DNA of 64,000 nucleotides from Azospirillum brasilense (GTDB taxonomy: Bacteria > Pseudomonadota > Alphaproteobacteria > Azospirillales > Azospirillaceae), in NCBI RefSeq assembly GCF_005222205.1, contig NZ_CP032345.1, positions 1,119,001-1,183,000 on the forward strand, written 5' to 3'. Below, piece by piece: positions 21,357-29,687 of the stretch; the stretch's first letter is position 1; every line of letters starts with the position of its first letter. The position numbers and the translations under genes are program-made. The notes below the pieces were generated by a model. The model did not search any database, was not told where the DNA came from, and saw nothing but the letters and a program-made list of their open reading frames with translations.

Positions 21357-22034
21357 TCAAGTGCGATTGCCTTGGCTCCGCGGGCGCTTCGCCTTCGTAT
21401 TGCCGGGTGTCGCCTTTGCCCTGACCGGCGGCGCCTTCGGCTGTTCCCGCCCCGGCACCGCCACCTCGCGCCATTGGCCGGGCGCCAGACCGTCCAGCGT
21501 CCAGTCGCCGATGGACCAGCGGATCAGCCGCAAGGTCGGGAAGCCGACCGCGGCGGTCATGCGGCGGACCTGCCGGTTCCGCCCCTCGCGCAGGGTCAGG
21601 GCGATCCAGCTCGTCGGGATGGCGGCGCGGAAGCGCACGGGCGGGTCGCGCGGCCACAGGCCGTCCGGCTCCTCCATCCGGCGGGCCTCGGCGGGCAGGG
21701 TCGGGCCGTCGTTGAGCGTCACCCCGTCGCGCAGGCGCTGCAACGCCTCCTCGGTCGGAACGCCTTCCACCTGCACCCAATAGGTCTTGGGCAGCTTGTG
21801 CTTCGGCGAGGCGATGCGGGCGATCAGCGCGCCGTCGTCGCTCAGCGCCAGCAGCCCCTCGCTGTCGCGGTCCAGCCGCCCGGCGGCGTAGACTCCCTTC
21901 ACCGGCACATGGTCGGCCAGCGTCTGGCGCCCCTGCTCATCGGTGAATTGCGGCAGCACACCATAGGGCTTGTTCAGCAGGATCAGACGGGGCACGGTTG
22001 GCTCGAACGGGTTTGAGACGAACAACGACAACAT
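21357..22034 (-). CDS. rluE: 23S rRNA pseudouridine synthase RluE
   Basis: 225 residues, RsuA/RluB/E/F family. It starts [20 protein letters not shown]; the catalytic Asp lies in [13 protein letters not shown] (~residue 50). [34 protein letters not shown] and [10 protein letters not shown] follow RluE closely, the enzyme for U2457 of 23S rRNA. There is no N-terminal S4 domain, as in RluE. A basic Lys/Arg/Pro C-terminal tail (~30 residues) is extra. The ATG at 22034 is 16 bp from the divergent ghrA start, so the two promoters must overlap. Confidence 0.93.
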   Translation of the reverse strand: MLSLFVSNPFEPTVPRLILLNKPYGVLPQFTDEQGRQTLADHVPVKGVYAAGRLDRDSEGLLALSDDGALIARIASPKHKLPKTYWVQVEGVPTEEALQRLRDGVTLNDGPTLPAEARRMEEPDGLWPRDPPVRFRAAIPTSWIALTLREGRNRQVRRMTAAVGFPTLRLIRWSIGDWTLDGLAPGQWREVAVPGREQPKAPPVRAKATPGNTKAKRPRSQGNRT

Positions 22035-22050
22035 TACAGGGGTTTGCGCC

Positions 22051-22977
22051 GTGACGCTGCTTTTCTGCTCCACCACCGACCGCTCCGACCGCTGGCTGAG
22101 CGAGCTGGACGCCCGCCTGCCCGGGCTGGAGGTGCGGGTGTGGCCCGAGATGGGGGACCCGGCGGACATCGAGATGGCGCTGGTGTGGAAGCCGCCGCAC
22201 GGGCTGCTCGCCACGCTGCCGAACCTGAAGCTGATCGTCTCGCTGGGCGCCGGGGTGGAATCGCTGCTGCTCGACCCCACCCTGCCCGACGTGCCGCTGG
22301 TCCGCATGGTGTCGGAGGGGCTGACCGTGGACATGGCCGGCTATGTGGCGCTCCAGGTGCTGCGCTGGCACCGGCTCCTCGACGAGTACAAGGCGCTCCA
22401 GCAAGCCGGGCGGTGGGAGCCGCTGGACGCCTGCCCGGCGTCGGAGGTGAAGGTCGGCATCCTGGGCATGGGCGAGCTGGGCATGGCCTCGGCGAAGACT
22501 CTGCTGAGCATGGACTACCGTGTGCTGGGCTGGAGCCGCACACCGAAGACGCTGCCGGGGGTGGAGAGCTTTTCCGGACCCGATGGGCTGGCGGCGATGC
22601 TCGGGCAATGCAACCTGCTGGTCTGCCTGCTGCCGCTGACGGCGGAGACGCGCGGCCTGCTGAACCGCAAGCTGTTCGCCGCCCTGCCCAAGGGGGCGGT
22701 GGTCGTCAACGCCGCGCGCGGCGGGCATCTGGTGGAGGACGATCTGCTGGCGGCGCTGGAGAGCGGGCACATCGCCGGGGCCAGCCTGGACGTGTTCGCG
22801 GAGGAGCCGCTGCCCGCCGGCCATCCCTTCTGGACCCACCCGAAGGTCCATGTGACGCCGCACGTCGCCGCCGTCACCCACCCGTCGCGCTCCGCCGCGG
22901 TGGTGGCCGAGGCGATCACCGCCTTCCGCGAGGGGCGCCCCCTGCCGAACCTCGTGGACCGCAACCAGGGCTATTGA
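22051..22977 (+). CDS. ghrA: glyoxylate/hydroxypyruvate reductase A family
   Basis: 308 residues, D-2-hydroxyacid dehydrogenase family. The NAD(P) motif [10 protein letters not shown] is near residue 134; the catalytic Arg is in [13 protein letters not shown], the Glu in DVFAEEPLP and the His in [10 protein letters not shown]. The start [16 protein letters not shown] and the short N-domain match GhrA, which reduces glyoxylate and hydroxypyruvate with NADPH. GTG at 22051 is preferred because upstream ATGs lie in the divergent rluE gene. Substrate by family only. Confidence 0.87.
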   Translation: MTLLFCSTTDRSDRWLSELDARLPGLEVRVWPEMGDPADIEMALVWKPPHGLLATLPNLKLIVSLGAGVESLLLDPTLPDVPLVRMVSEGLTVDMAGYVALQVLRWHRLLDEYKALQQAGRWEPLDACPASEVKVGILGMGELGMASAKTLLSMDYRVLGWSRTPKTLPGVESFSGPDGLAAMLGQCNLLVCLLPLTAETRGLLNRKLFAALPKGAVVVNAARGGHLVEDDLLAALESGHIAGASLDVFAEEPLPAGHPFWTHPKVHVTPHVAAVTHPSRSAAVVAEAITAFREGRPLPNLVDRNQGY

Positions 22978-22990
22978 GCGGCAGCGACGA

Positions 22991-23431
22991 TCAGGCTGGC
23001 ACCGCCACAGGGTTGGAGGCGCCCAACTGCGCCTCCAGCCGCGCCTTGGCGGAGGCGGCCACCTCCTCCTCGGCGCGGATGACCGCCATGTCCTCCGGCG
23101 CCACGGCGCCCGCGGCGACGACCAGCTCGGCGAAGTCGGACAGGAAGACGCTGCCCTTCACGGTGCGCTGGACGAGCACGCTGCGCTTGTCCTCGGCGTC
23201 GCGCTTGCGCTTGATGAAGCCGAGCAGCGACAGCCGGTCCAGCGCGCGGGTCACCGCGGGCTTGGAGATGTTCAGGGCCGCCGCCAGCCCGCGCACGGTG
23301 TGCGGCGGATCGGTCAGATAGACTTGGAGCATGATGGCCATCTGCCGCGCCGACAGGTCCGGCCCGTCCTGCCGGACGCTGGCGATCAACGCCGTCCGCC
23401 ACAGGCCGAGCGCTTTCAGGTTCCGTGCCAT
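22991..23431 (-). CDS. MarR family transcriptional regulator
   Basis: 146 residues with a winged helix: VRGLAAALNISKPAVTRALDRLSLLGFIKRKRDAEDKRSV (residues ~46-85) matches the MarR recognition helix and wing, including the DxR region. The N-terminal and C-terminal helices would form the dimer. It is convergent with ghrA and followed upstream by a repeat. A GGGGGGAAAC stretch precedes the ATG. Its ligand and targets are unknown. Confidence 0.88.
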   Translation of the reverse strand: MARNLKALGLWRTALIASVRQDGPDLSARQMAIMLQVYLTDPPHTVRGLAAALNISKPAVTRALDRLSLLGFIKRKRDAEDKRSVLVQRTVKGSVFLSDFAELVVAAGAVAPEDMAVIRAEEEVAASAKARLEAQLGASNPVAVPA

Positions 23432-23590
23432 GTTTCCCCCCGCGTGCCGCGTCCCTTGCCCCGAAGGCCCCCGCATTCGGGACGCGCGGCGGATGGAGTG
23501 TCCCTCAACCCGGCCCGGACAGGCAAGCGTTTCGCAGCCGGATCGATCGGTCAGGGTGTCGCGGGCGGGGAGTGTGCCTTTCGCGAACTT

Positions 23591-23683
23591 GCCCCCACCC
23601 TAACCCTCCCCCGCTGCGCAGGGGAGGGAACTCCGCTGGCTTCGGACAACGCCCTCCCCTGCGTAGCGGGGGAGGGTGGGGGC
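23591..23683. repeat. palindromic repeat, class B short copy
   Basis: ~93 bp inverted repeat: TTGCCCCCACCC, CCTCCCCCGCTGCGCAGGGGA, then CCCTCCCCTGCGTAGCGGGGG and GGGTGGGGGCA. It lacks the CACGGCTTCGCC block of the longer copies. It lies 20 bp past the fliG stop on the minus-strand side. Confidence 0.8.
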
Positions 23684-23702
23684 ACCCCCTCCGGGACCCC
23701 GC

Positions 23703-24725
23703 TCAGTAGATCAACTCGTTCTCGCCGCTGCCTTCGGAGATGACGATCTCGCCGCGGGCCGCCAGATCCTTGGCGAGCTGGACCATGTACATCTGGGATT
23801 CGTCCACCTCGCGGACGCGGACGGGGCCCATGGCGGCCATGTCCTCGCGCAGGATCTTCGCCGCGCGCTCGGACATGTTGGAGAAGAACAGGTCCTTCAG
23901 CGTCTCCGACGCGCCCTTCAGCGCGGTGGCGAGCTTCTGCTTGTCGACGCTGCGCAGCAGGGCCTGGACGCCGGAGGGGTCGAGCTTGGACAGGTCCTCG
24001 AAGGTGAACATCAGCGACTTGATGCGCTCGGCGCTGTCGCGGTTGCGCTCCTCCAGGGCGGCCATGAAGCGGTGCTCGGTCGTGCGGTCCAGGCCGTTGA
24101 AGATTTCCGCCAGCATCTCGTGGCTGTCGCGGCGGCTGGTGCGGGCGAGGTTGGTCATGAACTCGGTGCGCAGCGTGCGCTCCACGTCGTCCAGAACCTC
24201 CTTCTGAACGGCCTCCATGCGCAGCATGCGCATGATGACCTCCATCGCGAAGCTCTCCGGAAGCTGGGTCAGCACGCGGCCGGCGTGTTCCGGGCGGATC
24301 TTCGACAGCACCACGGCCACGGTCTGCGGGTATTCGTTCTTCAGGTAGTTGGACAGGACCGACTCGTTGACGTTGGCCAGCTTGTCCCACATGGTGCGGC
24401 CGGCGGGACCGCGGATCTCCTCCATGATGGAGTCGACCTTGTCCTTGGGCAGAGTCTTCAGCAGCAGGCGTTCGGTGGAGTCGAAGGAGCCGACCAGCGA
24501 GCCGGTGGCCGACATCTGCTCGGCGAATTCGACGAACAGACGCTCGATGATGTTGGCGGAGACGGTGCCGAGGTTCGCCATCACCTGCGACAGCTCCTTG
24601 ATCTCCTCGTCGTCCATCATCGCGAACAGCTTGGACGAATGCTCGTCGCCCAGCGCCAGCATCAGAATGGCCGCCTTTTCCGGACCGGTGAGGGTGCGAT
24701 AATCCTCACGAACCTTCAGCGCCAT
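23703..24725 (-). CDS. fliG: flagellar motor switch protein FliG
   Basis: 340 residues, full-length FliG. FliG sits on the MS ring and transmits torque from the stator. N-terminal [15 protein letters not shown], the middle EHPQ-like segment (here RPEHAGRVL) and the C-terminal torque region with SMFTFEDL-like [11 protein letters not shown] and the charged helix are all visible. The tail is longer and acidic ([12 protein letters not shown]). A GGAGG site precedes the ATG at 24725. No other flagellar gene is adjacent; the rest of the motor must lie elsewhere. Confidence 0.95.
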   Translation of the reverse strand: MALKVREDYRTLTGPEKAAILMLALGDEHSSKLFAMMDDEEIKELSQVMANLGTVSANIIERLFVEFAEQMSATGSLVGSFDSTERLLLKTLPKDKVDSIMEEIRGPAGRTMWDKLANVNESVLSNYLKNEYPQTVAVVLSKIRPEHAGRVLTQLPESFAMEVIMRMLRMEAVQKEVLDDVERTLRTEFMTNLARTSRRDSHEMLAEIFNGLDRTTEHRFMAALEERNRDSAERIKSLMFTFEDLSKLDPSGVQALLRSVDKQKLATALKGASETLKDLFFSNMSERAAKILREDMAAMGPVRVREVDESQMYMVQLAKDLAARGEIVISEGSGENELIY

Positions 24726-24806
24726 GTATCCGCCTCCAAAAACCCGGCCGGCACCCGAGTCCACCGGTCCTACCTGAAGGTTTTAATCCTTTCCGAATCG
24801 GCACGC

Positions 24807-24831
24807 CACCCCCGCGACGCCCGCGGGGGTG
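24807..24831. terminator. GC hairpin between pepA and fliG
   Basis: CACCCCCGCG (24807-24816) pairs with CGCGGGGGTG (24822-24831) around a 5-base loop. It is 55 bp past the pepA stop. There is no T-tract on the minus strand, so it would be a weak or rho-assisted stop. Confidence 0.4.
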
Positions 24832-24885
24832 ACAATTTTAACCATATGCCGGAGGTTGCGCCGCCCTATCACCAGAGCCGGCTGG

Positions 24886-26274
24886 TCACCCGAACCGCTT
24901 GGCGATGACCGCATAGGCCGCGCGCAGGCCCAGCGCCTCGCCGCCTTCCGGACGGCCGGGGCGGGCGCCGCTGTTCCAGGCGAAGGTGTCGAGATGCGCC
25001 CAGGGCGTGTCCTTCGACACGAACTCCTGGAGGAACAGCCCGGCGGTGATCGCCCCGGCCATGCCGTTGCTGGTCACGTTGTTGAGGTCGGCGACCTTGC
25101 TGTCCAGCCCCTTGCGGTAGGGCGCCCACAGCGGCAGGCGCCACAGCGGGTCGCTCTGCTCCTCCCCGGCGGCCAGCAGGTCGTTGGCGAGGTCGTCGTC
25201 GTTGGCGAACAGCGCCGGCAGGTCCGGCCCCAGGGCGACGCGGGCGGCCCCGGTCAGGGTGGCGAAGTCGATCAGCAGGGCGGGCTTCTCCGAATCCGCC
25301 TCGGCCAGAGCGTCGCACAGGATCAGCCGGCCCTCGGCGTCGGTGTTGCCGACCTCCACGCTCAGCCCCTTGCGCGTCTTCAGCACGTCCATCGGCTTGA
25401 AGGCGTTGCCGGAGATCACGTTCTCCACCGCCGGGATCAGGACGCGCAGCCGCACCGGCAGCCCCGCCATCATCACCATGCGGCCGAGCGCCAGCGCGTG
25501 CGCGGCGCCGCCCATGTCCTTCTTCATCAGCAGCATGCCCGACGACGGCTTGATGTCCAGGCCGCCGCTGTCGAAGCAGACGCCCTTGCCGACGATGGTC
25601 ACCTTCGGGTGCGTCGGGTTGCCCCAGCGCAGGTCGATCAGCCGCGGCGCGCGCGGGCTGGCCCGGCCCACCGCGTGGATCGCCGGATAGTCGCGGTCAA
25701 GCAGCCCGTCGCCGACGATGACGTCCAGCCCGGCCTCGAACTCCGACGCCAGCGCGGCGGCCGCGGCGGCCAGCTCCGCCGGGCCGAGGTCGTTGGCCGG
25801 CGTGTTGACGAGGTCGCGCAGCAGAGTGGTCGCGGTGGCGGTGCGCTGCACCTCGCCCTGGTTGGCGTGCTTGGGCCAGACGAGGTTGGCAAAGGTCTTC
25901 TCCGACGCCTTGTAGCGCCCGAAACGGTAGCTGCCGAGCGCCCAGCCCAGCGCCAGACGGGTGGCGGAGCGGCGGTCGAGCGCGGCGTCCACCGCCTCGT
26001 CGAGCTGGTAGTTCCCCGGCGGCAGGCCGCTGGGCAGCCCGGCGAGGCCCCACAGATCGTCCAGCGCCGACACGCCGGCCAGCACGCGGGCGACCGCCCC
26101 GCCCTCCCCCGGCAGGAAGGCGGTGGAACCGGCCTCCGCCGTGAAGTTCACGGCCTTCACCCAGGCCGCGGTGGCGGGCGGCTGGCCTTCCAACCATGTG
26201 GCGAGGCCGGCCTTGTTCAGCGGGGTGATGGTCACGGTGCCGGGGCCGGCCGTGGCGAGCAGGGTGGCGAGCAA
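24886..26274 (-). CDS. leucyl aminopeptidase family protein (M17)
   Basis: 462 residues of the M17 family. The metal-binding core is complete: IVGKGVCFDSGGLDIKPS with the ligand Lys and Asp, then MKKDMGG, and the family signature NTDAEGRL. The N-domain is shorter and divergent from E. coli PepA, closer to the PepB-like/alphaproteobacterial group. It releases N-terminal residues from peptides in the cytosol and would process peptides brought in by the Yej importer (inference). It lies upstream of fliG on the same strand. Confidence 0.92.
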   Translation of the reverse strand: MLATLLATAGPGTVTITPLNKAGLATWLEGQPPATAAWVKAVNFTAEAGSTAFLPGEGGAVARVLAGVSALDDLWGLAGLPSGLPPGNYQLDEAVDAALDRRSATRLALGWALGSYRFGRYKASEKTFANLVWPKHANQGEVQRTATATTLLRDLVNTPANDLGPAELAAAAAALASEFEAGLDVIVGDGLLDRDYPAIHAVGRASPRAPRLIDLRWGNPTHPKVTIVGKGVCFDSGGLDIKPSSGMLLMKKDMGGAAHALALGRMVMMAGLPVRLRVLIPAVENVISGNAFKPMDVLKTRKGLSVEVGNTDAEGRLILCDALAEADSEKPALLIDFATLTGAARVALGPDLPALFANDDDLANDLLAAGEEQSDPLWRLPLWAPYRKGLDSKVADLNNVTSNGMAGAITAGLFLQEFVSKDTPWAHLDTFAWNSGARPGRPEGGEALGLRAAYAVIAKRFG

Positions 26275-26423
26275 GGCGGGCGTCCTTCGTCAGGAAACGG
26301 AAACGGTGAAGGAAAGCATGGCGCGCCGGGGCGCCCCTGAAAAGGGGGATTGCGGGCCGGCTTGCCGGATCGGCGCGGGGCAGGCATGCTCCGCCCCCCT
26401 CCCTTCGCAACCGAGGCGCACCC

Positions 26424-27083
26424 ATGGACGACCTGACCCTGGTCATCGGCAACAAGGCCTTCTCCTCCTGGTCCCTGCGGCCCTGGCTGGCGCTGAAGCG
26501 GACCGACCGGCTGTTCCGGGAGATCGTGATCCCGCTGCGCCAGCCCGACACCGCCGCCCGCATCGCGGAGCATTCGCCCTCCGGCCGCGTGCCCTGCCTG
26601 CGGCACGGCGACCGGGTGATCTGGGATTCGCTGGCGATCTGCGAGTATCTGGCGGAGACCTTCCCCGAGGCCGCCCTCTGGCCAGCGGACGCCCACGCCC
26701 GCGCGGTGGCGCGGTCGGTCTCGGCGGAGATGCATTCGGGCTTTGCCGGCCTGCGCACCCACATGTCCATGGACCTGAAGGCCTTCCGCCCCGGCGTGGG
26801 CCGCAACGCCGAGAGCGGGGCCGACATCGCCCGCGTCTTCGCGCTGTGGCGCGACGCGCGGTCCCGCTTCGGGGCGGGCGGCCCCTTCCTGTTCGGCGCC
26901 TTCTCGATCGCCGATGCCATGTACGCGCCGGTGGTGACGCGCCTCCTGACCTACGGGGTGGAGATGGACGGGCTGTGCGGCGACTACGCGCGGGCGGTGA
27001 TGGAGCTGCCGGCCATGGTGGAATGGGTGGCGGCCGCCAAGGCGGAGCCGTGGGACATCTACGCCGACGAACGGACCATCTGA
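26424..27083 (+). CDS. glutathione S-transferase family protein
   Basis: 219 residues. The thioredoxin-like N-domain begins LVIGNKAFSSWSLRPWLAL, with the cis-Pro motif GRVPCL and the glutathione-binding WDSLAICEYL; the helical C-domain has FSIADAMYAPV (N-capping Asp). The SSWS start replaces the usual Tyr/Cys catalytic position with Ser, as in zeta/theta-type bacterial GSTs. Convergent with the TAXI receptor gene. Substrate unknown. Confidence 0.9.
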   Translation: MDDLTLVIGNKAFSSWSLRPWLALKRTDRLFREIVIPLRQPDTAARIAEHSPSGRVPCLRHGDRVIWDSLAICEYLAETFPEAALWPADAHARAVARSVSAEMHSGFAGLRTHMSMDLKAFRPGVGRNAESGADIARVFALWRDARSRFGAGGPFLFGAFSIADAMYAPVVTRLLTYGVEMDGLCGDYARAVMELPAMVEWVAAAKAEPWDIYADERTI

Positions 27084-27096
27084 CCGCCGAAAGCGG

Positions 27097-28203
27097 TCAG
27101 GGGGTCGCCCCGCCCGTCGGCTCGTTGGCGGCGTTGCCGATCAGCCCGACCTCGCGGTAGTAGCGCTCGGCGCCCGGATGCAGGGGCACCGAGACGTTGG
27201 CGACCGCCTTGGTGGCGTCGAAGCTGCGCCCCTTGGGGTGGCCCTCGATCAGCAGGCGGCGGGTGTTCTCGTGCCACAGCGCCTTGGTGACGCCGTGGAT
27301 CAGGGCGGGGTCGCGGTCGGCGCGGACCAGCAGCTCCGCCCCCACCCCCAGCGTGTGCGTCTCCGGCACGCCGGGGTAGGTGTCGGCGGGGATGGTCTGG
27401 TCCATGTAGAAGCGCTGGCGGATGCGCAGCCGGTCGGCCATGTCGCCGTCGAGCGGGATCAGGCGGATCGGCTCGCGGTTCGCCACGTCGGTGACCGCCG
27501 CCACCGGGAAGCCGCCGACCATGAAGAAAGCGTCCAGCTCCTTCTTGGCCAGCCGGTCCGCCGCGGTGCCGGGCTTCAGGTAGGCCGGGGGCCGCAGCTC
27601 GCCCTCCTTCACCCCGAAGGCGTCGAGGATCGCCCGCGCCTCCACCAGCACGCCGGAGCCCTCCTCGCCCAGCGAGACGGCCTTGCCCTTCAGGTCGGCC
27701 ACGCTGTGCAGGTCGCTGTCGGCGCGCACGACGAGCTGGATCGCCTCCGCGTAGAGCATGCCGATGGAGCGCAGCCCCTCGAAGGGCGCCTTGCCGTGGA
27801 AGATGCCGGAGCCGGTGTAGGCCCAATAGGCGATGTCGGCCTGGGACATCCCGGCCTCGACCGCGCCGGAGCGCAGCAGCTCGATGTTCTCCACCGAGCC
27901 GAGCGTGGCCTGCGCCACCGCGATCAGCCCCGGCACGCCGCAGCTTCCCCCGCGGTCGCAGGGGCGCGAGCCGGGCGGGTTGGAGATGGCGTTGGCGATC
28001 AGCCCGCCGATCGGAAAATAGGTGCCCGACGTGGTGCCCGTGCCGATCCGGAAATAGCGGATGTCCTGCGCCGCGGCACCCCGCGGCAGCAGGCCCAGGA
28101 GAGCGCCACCGGCGACGCCGGCCAACACGTGGCGGCGGCTGGGAAGGCCCTTGGGGGAAAGGCGGGCGGCGGAAAGGCGGGGTTTGGCTCCTGCGCGCGG
28201 CAC
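27097..28203 (-). CDS. TAXI-family TRAP transporter solute receptor (orphan)
   Basis: 368 residues. The N-terminus has a twin-arginine-like signal (SRRHVLAGVAGGALLGLLP, cut near AAAQD). The mature part shows the TAXI opening FRIGTGTTSGTYFPIGG, the paired-cysteine insertion around CDRGGSCG and YWAYTGSG. TAXI receptors feed fused DctQM permeases with substrates such as glutamate or C4/C5 acids, but no TRAP permease is nearby. The GTG at 28203 has AAGGTGG at good spacing; longer starts precede the signal with charged sequence. Confidence 0.85.
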   Translation of the reverse strand: MPRAGAKPRLSAARLSPKGLPSRRHVLAGVAGGALLGLLPRGAAAQDIRYFRIGTGTTSGTYFPIGGLIANAISNPPGSRPCDRGGSCGVPGLIAVAQATLGSVENIELLRSGAVEAGMSQADIAYWAYTGSGIFHGKAPFEGLRSIGMLYAEAIQLVVRADSDLHSVADLKGKAVSLGEEGSGVLVEARAILDAFGVKEGELRPPAYLKPGTAADRLAKKELDAFFMVGGFPVAAVTDVANREPIRLIPLDGDMADRLRIRQRFYMDQTIPADTYPGVPETHTLGVGAELLVRADRDPALIHGVTKALWHENTRRLLIEGHPKGRSFDATKAVANVSVPLHPGAERYYREVGLIGNAANEPTGGATP

Positions 28204-28305
28204 CGGCGGGTCCACCTTTCCTGCTGGCCAGCCGTCCCGGCGGCGTGTGTTGGACACGCTCCTACAAGAATATCCGCAGCCGGGCTTTTTCAAGGCGTCG
28301 GGGGC

Positions 28306-28881
28306 TTAAAAGACGCCCGCCAGATCAAGAACCCCGGCGAGTGCTACCGCGCCGCCACACATTTGCACCACGCGGCCCGAAGCCGCCTGCCCCAGCACCG
28401 CCGACAGGCCCAGCCCGGCGCAGATGACCAGCAACACGCCGGACGACAGCCCGGCCCAGAACAGCGGCCCGCCCATGTGCACATAGCCGTGGAAGGCCCC
28501 CGCCGCGGCGACCGTCAGCACCCCCAGGGCCAGGGGAGCCTTGAGCCCGAGAGCGACCAGCCCGCCCATCACGATCAGCGACGCCGACAGCCCTTCCGCG
28601 GCGTAGGGCAGCCGGATGCCGATCTGCGCGGCCAGCCCGGCGGCCAGGACCGCGGTCAGCGCCGCCACCGGAAGCTGCCAGACGGAAGGGCCGCCGTTCT
28701 GCCCGCTCCACAGCCCGATGGCGAGGAAGCCGAGCAGGTGTTGAAGCACCCACACCGGTTCGGTCAGGCCGGTGCCGAACGGACCGGTCACCGTCATCCG
28801 CGCCAGCGCGGGCGCGGCCCCGGCGCCGACACCGACCGCGGCCAGAACGAGCGCCAGAAGAACCGACCGGATCGCCACCAT
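28306..28881 (-). CDS. HupE/UreJ-like membrane protein
   Basis: 191 residues with a signal peptide and about five or six hydrophobic spans. The start of the mature part, MTVTGPFGTGLTEPVWVLQHLL, and the later AFHGYVHMGG resemble HupE/UreJ proteins, which are thought to move nickel or cobalt. The usual His-Pro-rich metal motif HPVLGLDH is altered to EPVWVLQH, so only one His of the motif remains and metal transport is doubtful. It lies upstream of the TAXI gene on the same strand, but about 100 bp and a promoter-sized gap separate them. Confidence 0.7.
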   Translation of the reverse strand: MVAIRSVLLALVLAAVGVGAGAAPALARMTVTGPFGTGLTEPVWVLQHLLGFLAIGLWSGQNGGPSVWQLPVAALTAVLAAGLAAQIGIRLPYAAEGLSASLIVMGGLVALGLKAPLALGVLTVAAAGAFHGYVHMGGPLFWAGLSSGVLLVICAGLGLSAVLGQAASGRVVQMCGGAVALAGVLDLAGVF

Positions 28882-28985
28882 CCCCTACCCCTTTTCCCCA
28901 AGATTTCCGCAGCACCGGGCCGGTATGGCGCGCGACGCGGGCTGGGGTCAAGTGACCAGGGCTCGAGGCTTTGAGAAGTCGGAGA

Positions 28986-29528
28986 TCAGTACCCCAGGGG
29001 GCCGGGGCCGTACTGGCGGAGGTCCTGCTGCTTGCGGAGCAGGTCGCGCTGCTGCAGCGGGTCGAGCCGGCCCATGGCGTCCTCGGTGCGCAGCCGGTCG
29101 ACCTCCGGGCTCATCAGGTCGCGCTTGGCGCGGTCGGTCAGCCCCTGGGTGGAGCCCGGCGACGGCAGGGCGGGCGTGGCCGGCTGGTCGATGGGCGGCG
29201 GCGGCGGGGATGAGCTGCCGCGGCGGCGGACCGGCGGCGGCTGGTTGGGAGACTGGCCGGGCGCCTGCGAGGCGTCGGAGAGCTTTTGCGGTGGGGCGGG
29301 CGCCGGCTGTGGCCGCGGTGGGGGAATCGGGCGGGCGTTCTCCTCCGCCTGGATCTGGCGCAGCGTCTTCAGCCCGCCGCTCTGCGCGGACACCGGCGGG
29401 GCCGCCTGGGCCCGTCCCGGCATCTCGTCATGCACCTCCGTCGCACAGGCCCCCAGCGCGAGGGCGGCGAGCGCGGCGGCGACGGGCAGGAGGGCGGTGG
29501 TGGGGCGGATCGGTGTCATACCAACCAT
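28986..29528 (-). CDS. proline-rich lipoprotein
   Basis: 180 residues. A type II signal peptide ends with the lipobox LALGAC (Cys ~28). The mature chain is Pro/Gln-rich in the middle (PPPRPQPAPAPPQ, SSPPPPPIDQP) and ends with a charged helix (DPLQQRDLLRKQQDLRQYG). Such extended linkers span part of the periplasm. No recognised domain. It is divergent from imuB, with about 160 bp that also hold the LexA box. ATG at 29528 or 29519. Confidence 0.8.
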   Translation of the reverse strand: MVGMTPIRPTTALLPVAAALAALALGACATEVHDEMPGRAQAAPPVSAQSGGLKTLRQIQAEENARPIPPPRPQPAPAPPQKLSDASQAPGQSPNQPPPVRRRGSSSPPPPPIDQPATPALPSPGSTQGLTDRAKRDLMSPEVDRLRTEDAMGRLDPLQQRDLLRKQQDLRQYGPGPLGY

Positions 29529-29627
29529 GTCGTGTCCCACGGAGACGGGACAAGGCCCCCTGCGCATCTCCCTCTTCTTGGCGAGGCCGTAAGGGGACTC
29601 CCGCGCGCCGGATTTTGCCGCTAGAAT

Positions 29628-29642
29628 GTTCCTGTTTTGTTC
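29628..29642 (+). promoter_or_regulatory. LexA (SOS) box upstream of imuB
   Basis: GTTC-CTGTTTT-GTTC, an exact match to the alphaproteobacterial LexA direct repeat GTTC-N7-GTTC. It lies 45 bp before the imuB ATG. A second exact box with a closely similar spacer occurs in front of imuA at 37454-37468. Confidence 0.9.
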
Positions 29643-29687
29643 GTATTGAGATTGTTGACGTCCACATCGGCGAAGGGAGGGTTGGGC

